Below are positions 26,101 to 38,800 of a stretch of DNA of 64,000 nt, in pieces. Numbering within the stretch: position 1 is the stretch's first letter; each line of letters begins with the position of its first letter. Made by a program: the position numbers and the translations under genes. The stretch is from Bugula neritina (lineage: Eukaryota > Bryozoa > Gymnolaemata > Cheilostomatida > Bugulidae). Under the pieces are notes generated by a model. That model did not search any database. It was given only the letters and a program-made list of their open reading frames with translations, and was not told where the DNA came from. The stretch is from NCBI GenBank assembly GCA_964035545.1, contig OZ037768.1, forward strand, positions 2,221,501 to 2,285,500. Reading direction: 5' to 3'.

Positions 26101-29100
26101 CATTATATACTCTTCCTACAACAGTCACAGAACATTGTATACTCTTCCTACAACAGTCACAGAATATTGTATACTCTTCCTACAACAGTCACAGAACATT
26201 GTATACTCTTCCTACAACAGTCACAGAACATTATATACTCTTCCTACAACAGTCACAGAACATTGTATACTACTTCCAGTAAAAACACAAGACATCGTGC
26301 AAAACACGGTTGCTAAAAACTAGTCCTAGAAATGTTGCACATGCTACAATACAAAATATTTGTATGCAAATAAATATAAAAATTCGGTAACCAATCCACT
26401 GAACACAATTATAATATCACGGAGAACATTTGACTTATAAGCAGTTAATGTAGATAATCGAAACTATCTGAAACACAAGGTGAAAGGTCAAGGTGAAAGG
26501 TCAAGGTGAAAGGTCAAGGTGAAAGGTCAAGGACACACCTGCTCCGCCTTGAGAGTAAGCTCAATGAATATTTGCTGCAATCTCTCATTCACGTAGTTTA
26601 TACAAAACTGCTCGAACCCATTCTTAGCAAATATCTCAAACCCATAGATGTCTAAAATTCCAGTATTGATCTCTTCTCGGTCTGTACACATGGCCTTGTT
26701 TACAACCTGCGCAGGTAATACATAAATAACAAGTGTTATAATCAAGTCTCTCATGTTAGCCAGCAAGAGGAGGTAATTCCTCCATATTTACTAGCATGGC
26801 ATCAGATAGAGTGACACTGACACATCTGACACTGACACCAACTCACCTGCACCAAGTAGTCAAAGAGTCTTGTGTAGATAGCCTTAGAGAGAGCATCCCT
26901 GGTGTAGGCTGCCTGGTCTACGTTCAGTGTCAGCTCTATCTTCTCACTCTTGTTGCCCCACTTTGTGTCCATGACACGGGAGAGCAGTTTGGTCTTCAGA
27001 TAGTCCACTGAGATGCCCAGCAGGTGAGAGGGGAAAGCCAAGTCTGTGATACAATCATATAAGAGTGTGACTTTATTTTAACTATATATAGAACATAAAC
27101 TATAAATAATCAGTATAATATACTATATGTACTACATATACTATATCTACTATATCTATCACATATATCTACTATATTTATTACATATATTATATACTAT
27201 ATCTATTACATATACTATATACTATATCTACAATAAAAACTCGGTACTTCGCTTGTTGAATCCTTATCATGTACTTTTGGTATTCTACAGAACAGATGAG
27301 AGATGGTGAGGAAAACAGGAGAAATGTGAATATTAATGCATCTATCAAACTACCCTAGCAAATTTTTATGGAAAAATCGGCAAATCTCAATGAACTTGCT
27401 AAAGAGAAATTATTTTTGAGAGGAAATCTATTATCACCTACTCTACCTTTTGCATTTTCAATAAGCTTCACTGATTTTACCTAACACAATGAAGGAAGGG
27501 AAAATGTACAAAACAAAATTAATTTCCCATTTAACTTTTATAATATATTTGTAAGATACACTTGTCATAATTCATGTTGAATAGAATCAGTGAAAACCAT
27601 ATGTTCAGGTGACAGAAAATGACTTTTGGTGTTATATTATATATATATATTACTATATATATTATACTATATATAACATATCATCTATTACATCTTATTA
27701 TATTACATCATATGATACTATATACTATAGTCTATAGAATGACACGACACTCACATCCGTCGTCAGCTATGGCTGCGTAGTTTCCATTCTCAACAAACGA
27801 GATGTTCCCAAGATGCATGATCCCAGCGACCACACCTATAACTGATTCTTTGTCTTCCCCCGACATACCCATGACATCCATTGCTCTCTAGACACACATT
27901 ACACGCTGCATGCTTATACAAGGTTAAAGAGATCATTTGTACATCTAATATAAAGCGAGAAGACTTTGTTATTTAAAACAGCATCTGTAAAATTGGAGTT
28001 ATCACTGTCTAGAACTGAAATGTACACTAAGTAGAAGGATGTATATGCGTTACCATGGTATCAGCAAACTCTTTCCTGTCATCTGTACCATCCACTTTAT
28101 AAGTACCACTTTGGTTGAGGTAGAAGTAGTAGCTGGGCTCTGTGATCCCCAGCCCCTCTGTAACATGTACCACAGGCTACATAACACGGGCTACGAATAA
28201 CGTTTTTCTAGTATCTTTTATTATTCAACAATTAACAATTTTTGTAAAGTATAGGAAATAGTGTATTGCCATATTACAAAATAATGAAATATATCTAAAC
28301 GATCTAAATGAATCTAAACATTTTGCAATTTTATTCAATCCAACAAAAGTTACACATAGATAGACTTGTCCCATTGCATGTATGTCTAACAACAGCTGAA
28401 TGCATTACAATCATGCTATCTACTAGCCATATCAACTGCTCACTCTGCGTAAATACAGGTTACCACAAATCCGACCAATCATGCGCACACTGAACGGTAA
28501 CAGTGAATGCACTTTATAAACACAAGCATATCCATCATAGTTTGACAGAGTGAAACTTTAGTACAATTGAGACACACGTACCTTTATCGGCATCGTCAGC
28601 GCCGGCACAAATCTGGTAAAATATGTGGAAGTTTCTCTCCTGGGTATTCTGTCCCACCACTCTAGACTGCACACAGTTACATAGAAGAGGTTAGATTTGG
28701 TCTTACTAAATGTTTCAGTGAATTTTCTAGCTTGTTTCTAATAACTTATTCAATGGAAATATATTCATGATTAAAGTTACTAAATTATTCAGTATGAAAA
28801 ATCTAATATAAGCAAAACAATTCCATATAATCTCTAAGCTAATTTTGTGGAGGGGGTTGAGGTTGATTGGTTGCACAGATATACAGACTGAAAGAAACCA
28901 ACGCTAATGAGAATGACTCATCCCTATTATTATTGCAGAAAAATTCATCTCATAATGACAAGCATCGTAACTATGGCAACAGGCACTGTGGTAAATACCA
29001 ACACATGGACAATAACTACCAGCAAGAAAGAATAGTAGATCTACTAGTTACAGTTACTAGTAGGTAGTAATAGTCAAGAAGAAATCGTACAGAGGTAACA

Positions 29101-32100
29101 AAGCACAGTTTAGGGTTCAGCCAAATTCTTATTCAAGATCGCTGATTCATTCAATATTACAAACATTAATAAACTATTTTTTAAAGAGCTCAGTTAAGAT
29201 TTAAAGCTCTAACAGTATTTTATTACACATGGTTACTGTGAAGTACACGTATGACAATAATACATACAACAGGTAATAGTTTGGCACTGACAAAAATAAT
29301 TTACTTTTTCAAGAAGGAAGTTGGATATTTTCCCTCCAATTGGTTCCCCTCCTCTGCTGAACTGGATCTCAACGTACTTGCCCTGAAAGCAGACGAAACA
29401 GTTACATACTAGAGTAGCTGATCCACTATTTGTCCCCAAAATCTAAGTTTTTCTGTTGCCATACTATAAAATGTTAAATAAAGGTGGATGTTCCAACAAT
29501 AGCAGCAATATTTAAACAAAAGTAAGCAAAAATTTCGAAGTGAGAAAATATTACATTAGTGGAAGAGGAAATACGTTGCCCATGTCACCAGTCATTTCGA
29601 CGGTAACTGAAATTCTTGCTGAAGTTTTACAAAAGAGGATAGTTGATTGAATACACAAGATACCAGCGCATAACATTGTCAGATTCTAAAGGTAGAACTG
29701 AGGCTAATATTAGTCATACTCAACACTATAACAATTCCTATACAACTGGGATTAATCCAAGGGTCGGAGGTCAAATTCCAAGTACTTACAAAACGGCTGG
29801 AATTATTGTTTCGCACAGTTTTAGCGTTACCAAACGCTTCCAGAAGGGGGTTGGACTCTAAAATAACTTCCTTGACCTTCTGCACGTGAGCTCCGCCTCC
29901 TGACACCTTCGCTATGTACGCCATGATGTATTTAGCGGAGACGGTTTTACCAGCACCACTCTCCCCACTGAGCAATAACAATATAACCATTTGCCAGTGA
30001 TATACTGTACCATAACAGTATGTAGTACATAACATATAGTAAGCAAGCACACTCCTATGACAGTTGTATGTGATTACTATGAAAGAAAAATTTGTACAAA
30101 TTATACCAAGTATGTTACTGCTATATGCCATTTGCATTGGTAAACAACAGCACTGTTGATATTCAACTCAATCTGAACATAAGATGGTATTATAAGCACC
30201 CCCCCTCGTGGGATCAATTTTATTCAATCCATTTCCCTTTTGTTAAAGTGGCTGACCAGAACCTTACATTTTAGCTCTTTAAGACAATTACTAGGAAAAT
30301 ATATCAACGAAGGTCACTGAAGGTGTAACACAAGTCCTCACGACACACAAACAGAATAGAGGAAGTGCAATATAATTGACTAATGCCGATAGTAACTACT
30401 TGCATATTACCTGATAATAACACACTGATTCTCCATATCAATCAACATGTTTCGATACATGTTATCAGTAAGTGCATAAATATGAGGGGGGTTTTCATAC
30501 GATGCCTGTAACACACACAGCAAACAAGATTAACATTGCTATTGAATATCATATTTCCCTATTGCTAGTTCAACAATAACTAGTTCCTGATTAACATCTT
30601 TATTCAAACAAGAATAACAGTTTTTGACAATGAGTCAGAGCCTATGATTCATAGCTCTAGTTATTCAAGGTGACAACATGAAGCAGGTGATGCAATCAAA
30701 ATATTTCCTAATATGGTCATTATCACATATAACCGAGAGCAGGCTGAGTAAGTATATTATTGGGGTGTTTCATTTACATCCACCAGGATAAATCTTAACA
30801 TCAACAGCAACACTAAAGACCTCATTTAACTGCTTCAATTGACAATGACTAAAGTTTCCATAACTAAACAAAGCATATGCACTCATTCATACCTATCTAC
30901 AGCAGCTGAACTGTGAAACAATTACCTTAACCTGAGTAGTAAAATGCTAGTTGTACTATGTACTATACAATGCAGGTTACCACAGACTATCCCTATTGTG
31001 GTGATCAGAAGCATAAACACTATTAGCAGAGATAAAGTTTTAACAGGTAATTATAGATTAAACATACAGCCCCTTGGTATATCTCCACTTCCTTCTCGGT
31101 GAAATATGGCATTTCTTTGAAGGGATTCACAGCTATCAGCACAGGACCAATATAAGTCTATGATACACCAAGTAAAGGAAAGCAAGGAGAAAATTACTGC
31201 CAACTAATTTAAAACTTCTGTGTAAATATATATGTGCATATTGTATATATACAACACATGTCTGTATACAAATCACTGCTAGTAAACCGTTATATCTATA
31301 ACTTTACTACAATTACTGACAGCAATGTGTATAGGTCTGTATCGGCCACACCATTAGGTTAATGACTTGAAGACAATTGATTACAACTAGGCTAAAACAT
31401 CATTGTCCTGTGATATATGATCTCAAAGAAAGAACGTCCTAGAATACTGTGTCTGTGTGTTACCAGAATCACTTAGCTGATTAGAGATAGCACAGTGTCA
31501 CAACACAGTGTAACAAGTACTTCAGCAATTAATGCATGAATGAACTTGATACACGGAGGAGATATTAAGACATCTTTCTGGTTCATCACATTCTTTGAAC
31601 CAGAACATTATAATTGACCATTCTGGAGCAGTTGAGTGTGACCACCTCACCCCCTGCCTTTACTGAGATGCTCAAAAGGATACATAAATCCAGTCATCCA
31701 TGAATCTTTTGCGGAGATTTTCTACTATAGAATCTTCGGAGATCTTTTGTAGGAGGGTCATGTCTTCAACCCCGCTCTGTTTGACATTGTGTGACTGCCA
31801 GTGGTGAGGCTATAACCAGAAAGTAACAAAGTGATTCCTGCTGACCTCTAACTTACACTTTGAAAGTCAGCGTAAAGTCGTGGCTAGAATGATTGAAAAG
31901 CTGCTCTGCTGGGCAGCATTTACTGACAACCAAAATCTTTTATATAAAAAATAATTATAAGTTAACTGGAACAGTTGCAATTCTAATGCTTTCATGGCAC
32001 AAATTCGAATTATCAAGAGTTTTAAACAGGTAGCTGAGAATTGATTGCAGATAACTGTATGAAGTAGCCTAACAAATTTTCAAAGTGAACTTTTTAACAA

Positions 32101-33174
32101 AACAGGAAATTATTGTTTAGCTAGCTACAGTCTACTTAAATTGTATGTGCATATGATCTCATTTGGCATTATTTAGAGATTGATATCCAGTTTGGAAACA
32201 AACCCTCAGGATGATTTCATTATCCAGTTGGTATAGCTTTCAGTGAAATATGACATTACTTGCTTTACTTTCTAAAGCATTGATGTAAAGAATTAAATAA
32301 TAAGACATATGAGTTTTATGACAACTCTTACATTCAAGTTCCATCAAGCATTGCAATATTCACAAATTTTAAAAAATTGTTTTATTATATTTTACTTGGA
32401 TGACGGCAGTTTTGTTTTATGACTGAGAACATGGTGCATTTTAACTAGAGTTGCCAATATGCTTCTAGTGTGTGACTGAAATAATGCTTATTGGAGATTA
32501 CAGCAATAAAGTTACTGTACTGTACCATTATAGATAAGGTTTTTTATCTAGCATGAATTTAACATTCAACTTATGAGTAGATTTTTGGCATGATACTATT
32601 TATGGAGCAAATACTTGGCCACGACATCCTAGTTGCAATCTACTCACTGATACACAGCATTAACTCTCAGGGTATAACTGTTAAACTGATGCTCGTTTAT
32701 AGTGGAAGTGCTTTAAAGACGAAGTTTTACATTATAAGTTGCAGACTTCACCTCTAACCCAGCTGAAAACTAGGTTGAAGCCTTTAACAAATTTTTGCAA
32801 CCTTACATAGTTTTATAATACCAGATTCCGACCAACACAATGTTTCCTATTGTAACATATAATATACATGCAGGGAGACAAAATATCCAAAAAAGGTATT
32901 TAAATGCATTTGTAAAATCTTTCTATTTAGTAATTGACTTTGCTGATAAATTAATGAGTCTAGACTTTTAAATACTTAACAGCATGTTAAAAGTAGAAGG
33001 AAAGCTTTGATATAAAAAAGAAGCTATATTGCTTTCTGTCATATTACGGTCTTGCTAGAGTCTGATCTACTGGCAATTGAACCAGCACCCTGAACTACTG
33101 TACCACGTTATACTATTTTAACCCAATAACATGAACCAATGAAGAATGAAAATGGTAGATATTATACTTACCAT
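17188..33174 (-). CDS. class I unconventional myosin, long-tailed MYO1E/MYO1F type
   Basis: An actin-based motor that links membranes to cortical actin in endocytosis and adhesion. Exons, 5' to 3': 33174-33172 (ATG), 31809-31684, 31157-31068, 30505-30411, 29967-29790, 29382-29305, 28666-28582, 28157-28054, 27887-27755, 27043-26847, 26706-26539, 25859-25689, 25582-25416, 25073-24885, 24769-24671, 23960-23816, 23682-23398, 23058-22913, 21325-21176, 20993-20839, 20566-20441, 19925-19875, 18709-18541, 18109-18095, 17594-17413, 17264-17188; 1127 aa against about 1100 in vertebrate MYO1E/F. The motor has the P-loop GESGAGKT (106-113), switch I NNNSSRF (158-164) and DIYGFE (382-387). One IQ motif follows near 695 ([15 protein letters not shown]), then a lipid-binding TH1 tail to about 921 ([10 protein letters not shown]), a Pro/Lys-rich TH2 region, and a C-terminal SH3 ([16 protein letters not shown] ... 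GWWTGKL...GLFPSNYVE). The start exon is the least certain part. Several introns hold minisatellites. Confidence 0.96.
18095..18109 (-). other. 15-nt microexon in myosin tail
   Basis: ACAGCAGCAAGATCT lies between TTTCAG and GTAAGT on the minus strand. It enters in phase 2 and leaves in phase 2, encoding roughly GQQQDL in the TH2 region just before the SH3 exon. Skipping it keeps the frame, so it is a candidate for regulated inclusion. Confidence 0.75.
18725..19008 (-). repeat. 23-bp minisatellite in myosin intron
   Basis: About a dozen copies of a unit close to TCATGTGACTGATGTGACAC plus AGG occur here, with some longer AAGATATATG-containing variants. The array begins about 20-30 bp upstream (coding sense) of the acceptor of exon 18709-18541. 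Confidence 0.85.
21326..22515 (-). repeat. 31/36-bp minisatellite copied from a myosin splice acceptor
   Basis: About 35 tandem units come in two lengths, 36 bp and 31 bp. They differ by a 5-bp TATGA/TCATA insertion. On the coding strand each unit ends in ...TCATACAG or ...GATACAG followed by TACCATG, which equals the true acceptor and the first seven bases of exon 21325-21176 (encoding the TM of TMQDDFF). The array starts at the exon boundary with no spacer. On the plus strand it yields a 196-codon open frame that is only repeat. Confidence 0.95.
24045..24669 (-). repeat. 18-bp minisatellite next to a myosin donor site
   Basis: About 34 copies of an 18-bp unit (plus strand AGTCAAGTAATACAGTAT) fill most of the intron between exons 24769-24671 and 23960-23816. 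In the coding sense the array begins within three bases of the donor: the intron opens GTACTTGACTATGCAG and the unit reads ATTACTTGACTATACTGT. Because 18 is a multiple of three, long repeat-only frames appear on both strands. Confidence 0.92.
25165..25395 (-). repeat. about 30-bp minisatellite in myosin intron
   Basis: Seven or eight imperfect copies contain GTAGTAATACTAGTAGCTGT followed by ATAACACA. The array ends about 20 bp from the donor of exon 25582-25416 (coding sense). Confidence 0.85.
25860..26272 (-). repeat. 32-bp minisatellite copied from a myosin splice acceptor
   Basis: About 13 copies of a 32-bp unit directly abut exon 25859-25689. In the coding sense the unit contains GTGACTGTTGTAG followed by GAAGAGTA, matching the authentic acceptor and the first eight exon bases, which encode the conserved EEY of EEYVQEG. 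Repeats vary at one or two positions (ATATAA/ATACAA, ACATT/ATATT). Confidence 0.95.
26467..26533 (-). repeat. 13-bp minisatellite near a myosin donor
   Basis: Four to five copies of GTGAAAGGTCAAG (plus strand) lie within six bases of the donor of exon 26706-26539. Confidence 0.8.
27118..27235. repeat. TA-rich simple repeat in myosin intron
   Basis: Irregular tandem TACTATATCTAT-like units. A similar TA-rich block occurs in the same intron at about 27637-27735. Confidence 0.7.
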
Positions 33175-35821
33175 GATGAAATATAATCCTTTCTAGCTGT
33201 TATAAAAAATATGTTCAATAATCCATAGTAGTAAGAAAATATTTCAGTTCATATAATCTGCAAAAACAACAAATAAATACAAGTCTAACTATTATGTTTT
33301 AAATTAATAACCAAAGGGATTGGTAGTTGTAATTTACTATAGTTACTACATATCCAACATAAAACAAAAGCAATAACTTCACTATCATCATATTCATAAT
33401 ATATGATTATCATTATACCAAACTTAATGTTCATGCTAAACTTATTAGTTATTCTAGAATAACTTATACTAACAGCAACTTATTGCTATAATTATACTAC
33501 CACTTTTAGTATTATGTATAATCATAATGAATATATCATGATCATCAAAATGACAATCATTAATTATTAATGACTTAATCATTTATTATTATGACTACCA
33601 CTACTACTGTCACTATGAATCATAACAATCACTAATTTGTGATAGTCGTAGTGAAATGATGACTATCACATTCTGAGTCAGAGAGAGTGTTCTGGTTCAG
33701 TTTTCACTACGATTATAAAAGTAAAACAAAATAATATTAATAAAATTTATTTTTAAATTTATTATAATTATAATAATAATAACAAATCTAAGTATAAGAA
33801 ATAAGTATAAACTTCAAATATAACTATAAATCAAAATATAAGTATAACTATTGTTTATAACTATAAGTTATAGTATAACTATAACTATAAGATTAAGTAT
33901 AACTATAACTATAAGTATAAGTAAATCTAAATCAAAATGCTTATGCTTAGCCTTATGCCTTGAGCTTATTTAATAACTTCAATTACTGAATTACTATTAC
34001 TTATTTAAATGTTAACAATCACTATTACTATACTAGCTGTCAAACTCCTTAAACTAGATTTCGTAATCACTATTTATCATAATGAATGCTATATCAATAA
34101 ATGTCATTATATGAATTAAAATGCAAACGTTCAACATAAATATTCTGTTGCAAACATAGGAAGTGAATAATGTTAGTAGTGACGGGTTTATTTGACACTG
34201 CTAGGTAAAATCTCTATACATGTGAGTTCTATCAGCTATATACAATTTCGGTAAATGTTTTAGGACTACATAAGGTCAAGGGTGCACTAGCTACATTATT
34301 ATCATTTAGTTTCTATTTTAGCTTGTGATTAGCCGATGCAATATTTAGCAGCAGCTTTTTACGACGGACGTCACGTTCAAACATAGCTCAAAAAAGAGTT
34401 TCATGAATTTAAGCTACCTCATGCCTATATTCAACGCAAACCAGCGTGATTTGTTATAGTAGTTATTATCATTATGATAATCATAATCATTAAGATTAAG
34501 TATTATTGATATTCGCCTTCTGAATTATGAGAATTAGCATATTGATTTAAGTTTGTTAATGGTATTTTACTGTTTGAATTGAATATTAACTGACTAATTG
34601 TGGTATCAACTGGTCATTGATACATTTTAATATTTATTTAAGTTCAAGTTGAAGTTAAAATTTACTTTTGGTTTTCCGTTTTACTTTTAGTTTTAGTTTT
34701 ACTTTTAGGTGATTTGTTTTTGAGCAGCTCTCTAACAGTAACTAATGATGCTAATAAGCATTACCAGTAACTCTAAGTCTATTATTTATTCAATTATATA
34801 ATAATACTTATCTCCTACCTCTTAACTTTAAGTCTTACAGTTTATTTATAGTAATTCACTAATACTAATACTAATAGTTATTATTATAGTATAACTATAA
34901 AGTATAAGTATAATTATTTCTTATTACTTATAGTATTAGTTTAAGTTATACTTATAGTTATATAGACATAGTGATAGTAGTACTTATACTAATAGTAATA
35001 GTATTTGTCACTAATAGTAATCAGAGGTAGTTATAGTATAAGTCCTATAGACTAAGACTATTGCTGCAAGTGTAACAGTTAACACTAACTGTAAGTATTA
35101 CTATTGCCTATGGCTATTGGTATTAGAATATGACACGAAGTCAAAAATAATGATCTAATCATTATAATGATCACTCAGTGATTCACTGTTACTGTTAGTG
35201 ACAATAAATGAATTGTGGTAAAACGATAAAAATTTTGAGTAGATTTGCACTGCTTTGAATTTAAACTTTGAAAAATAAATTCAAAGACAAATGTTATGAG
35301 CAAAATTGAACTGAAGTTAGTACATTTTTGTAATTTTATAAAATTCATTTTTCAATAAATACCAAAATCAATATGATTAATCGTAATGCTAAGTGAAGAC
35401 TTGAAAATACAGCATAACATAACATGTAGAACAAAGTCAAATTGCTCATAAAAGTATATGTAATGACTAATTTATTTCTCTCGTTCCTAAGTTGTCAACT
35501 TGTTGGCCACTATTTACTAAAAATAATTAAGTTAAAAAAATTAATTTTAATAATAAAAATATATAATTGCTATCTAACTTTTTAATCTGTATTTTGAGTT
35601 GTTTGGGAGTGAATAGACCTATTTTTAAGTAAGTGTTTAGAAACTACAATTACCATCCAAAATTAGCTATAATTGTGCTTAAGATTGTAAGCCCAACTTT
35701 CAATCTTAATACTATCACTTAATTTGTTAGCATTGTTATTAACTTGAATTTAAATTCTTTGAGTTTATAGTAGCAAATAGTAGTGATAATCATATATAAA
35801 ATTCCATTGTAGAGACTTACT
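33175..35821. other. divergent intergenic region, AT-rich cryptically simple DNA
   Basis: The myosin (-) and DHX37 (+) start codons face away from each other across 2.6 kb, so both promoters should lie here. A likely noncoding myosin exon 1 begins near 33196 (TTTTTTATAACAG acceptor) and ends with the ATG and GTAAGT donor. From about 33360 to 35200 the DNA consists of short AT-rich words (ACTATAACTATAAG, AATAGTAATAGT, TCATTATGATAATCA) that switch orientation and form many small hairpins. No protein-coding gene was recognised. Confidence 0.6.
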
Positions 35822-38800
35822 ATGGGTAAAAGGAAGCAAGGTTTTAACTCGGAGGCAAGACACAATAAGAAAGTCATAATAGACAACAGTGCTACTCACA
35901 AAGTAAGCTGATTAGGAGTTGTTGCTCCCTGTTTCATTTTAGATTACATATTAGTAGAAATCCTGTCAGCCATGTTGTTGTAACTGCAGATCCAAGTGGA
36001 TGAGACACTTCTCACCAACTCAGACGGTTATGGAGCTGGTGAGGACTTGGTTTTGCCGTCTAAGAAACGAAAAACAGTTGTGGTTGCTGAGCCTCGGCCT
36101 AGGAAAAAAGCCTTGACCAAGAAGCAGAGACGCCAACTTGAGGGCGTTATAGAGCGCAAGAAGAAGAAGGAGAAGGTGTGTGCCTGTAGTACTAGTAGTC
36201 AATGAGTTGTTGACGAAGGAGTCTGCTGCTCTAAAGTGTTGTCTGCTCTATTTTAGAGGGCGGGGCTGCTGGAGGCACTGAGCAAAGTTCAAGTTCCTGA
36301 ATCAGAACTTAAGCTAATGACAAGCACGCATGACATGCATCACAAAAAGTCTAAGGCTAAGTAAGACATCCAATAATATTTTAGTTTACTTAAGGGTCTT
36401 CTATCACCTTTTGTATTGATAGGAAACGTGAGATTTCCAATATAAACTCTATTCTAGTGAGATAAAATGATAACAGATAGAATATTTGGCTGTATATAAT
36501 ATATATATATATATAGAGTAGTTCTGATTTTATATGCCATGGAAATTATGCTGTTACACATATCTATATTCAGGAAGTTCATTATCCTCCAAGCTTTTCA
36601 ATAAAAAACAATGATTGTCTGCAAAACACCTCTAAAACGTCTTGGCTATGAGAAGATTTGTTTTTGAATGTAAATTTTGCAAATAAATTCCTCTATTCTT
36701 ATTAGTATTAGCTATGATAAACTTGCACTATGAGTATATATATTTTGTGTCTAAGTCTCATTACTTGATGTCTAAGTCTCATTACTTGATGTCTAAGTCT
36801 CGTTACTTGATGTCTAAGTCTCATTACTTGATGTCTAAGTCTCATTACTTGATGTCTAAGTCTCATAACTTGCTGTCTAAGTCTCATTACTTGATGTCTA
36901 AGTCTCATTACTTGATATCTAAGTTTCATTACTTGATGTCTAGGAGTAGCCAAAATCAGTTGGCTGTTGATGAGCCTACTGCCAGATCAGTGAACATCAT
37001 AAAAGGTGCCAATAGAAAGCCCAAAAACCTTCAGGTATATTTTATTCACATGTACTAATACTAGTAATATCAATAAGTTCTTCTTAGAATAAAAGTTTAT
37101 GTGTATATGTTAAAGGTGAAAGTTTTGTCTACTTGTAAAGCTGTTTACGCAGAGTTCTGATAATGAAAACAGTCACTTGCTCACAGTATTAAAATTAGCA
37201 CATTTCTCAAAATAGCCAGTGTCGTCGGAGAGTGAAAGTAGCGACTGTGAGATCACTTCCTCTGAAGAAGAGGAAATGGCAGATCCAGAAGTTCAGGAGT
37301 CTCCAACAGAGGCCCAGGAAGTAGAACAAGCAGACACACAGACTTCCGACCAGGTTAAGACTGAAGTTTCAACTGCAGATACTAAGAAAGGTTTGGTTTA
37401 ACCCACTGCTATTCCAATAACAATTTCGTTTAAATCAGACAACTCAAACTTGTTTTCTCTTGGCAATGGAATTGTCTGATAAATGTCAGAAATTGTTGAA
37501 ATGGCTGAATTTATTTCTCGTTTGGATTTGTACATAATAAGGCAATATTTGGTTTTGGAATTTTTATTCTATTGTTTCTACAAGCATGTGAATGACAAAC
37601 TTTCTCTTCATGTATTCATTTTTTATTATATATGTTTAGAATCATCATTGGTTCCAGTAGAAAAGAAAGCAGCTTATCCTTCGCTTTTATCTCAATTGAA
37701 AGGTGGAGTTGTGGTGGAGAGAAATGAGCAGATTCAGGTGAGGAAATGGAGATAGGAGTTGTGTGCTCGGTATCATAGAACAAATAATTACATAAAAAGT
37801 AGCATCTCGTTAATATTCACTTGTTTCCATTTGAGGGGAAAACATCATTTTTCTGGTTTTTTACCAGTGCTACTTACCTGCATAAATATTTAAACCTTTA
37901 CTTAAATATTTGTCAAAGACAGTTTTTTATTTATCAAATCTGTAGTTTCTTTTGTCTACTATTCTGTTATTTATAATAAGTTTATATAAAAAACGCAATT
38001 TCATGTAGAAAAAATCTATAGATTGTTTTATCTACTATTCTGTTATTCTCAACTTGTAGGCAGCAAGAGTAAAGCTGCCTATCCTAGGAGAGGAGCAGCA
38101 GATTATCGAGACCATCTCTGAGAACATGGTCACCATAATATGTGGGGAGACGGGCTCTGGCAAGACTACGCAAGTGCCCCAGTTTCTCTACGAAGCAGGC
38201 TACACCAGGTACCTCAGTCTAAATACCTGTGCATTAGCACACCTGCATATCTGTAACATCTCTAACACTTGTGCACCTCTTTAACTCCTGTATTATCTGT
38301 CCCTCTCTTACTTATACTGTGTTCACAGGAGAGGTATGAGAGTTGTCTACTTTTAGTTAGAATTTTCTACTCTTTAATTTAGGCTAGTAGACTCCCTGCC
38401 ACTGACCTATAGCTTAGTTGTGCTAATAGTATGTTGAATGACTGTTACGGAAAAGCTCTGCAGTTTTTGCTGTAAAAGGCTGTGATCTGCTTTAGCGGTG
38501 GGTATCTTATCGGTATAACAGAGCCAAGGAGGGTAGCAGCAATGTCCATGTCTAAACGTGTAGCTGAAGAACTTGGGCTAACACAGGACGACGTCTCCTA
38601 CCAGATAAGATATGAAGGGAACACAACTGCTAAAACTTGTATTAAATTCATGACAGATGGAGTCTTGCTGAAGGAGATACAGAAGGTTTGTTTGTTTGTT
38701 GTTGTGAATTTGAGAATATGATTATAAGTAATGTGTAAGCATACAGTAGACTATTGTACATAGGGGCTATAATATAGACTCTGGGGTGGTTCGCCATGTG

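Noticed and set aside
25717-26323. Long plus-strand frames of QQSQN/SYNSHR repeats
   Set aside because: Antisense to the myosin and created by the 32-bp array.
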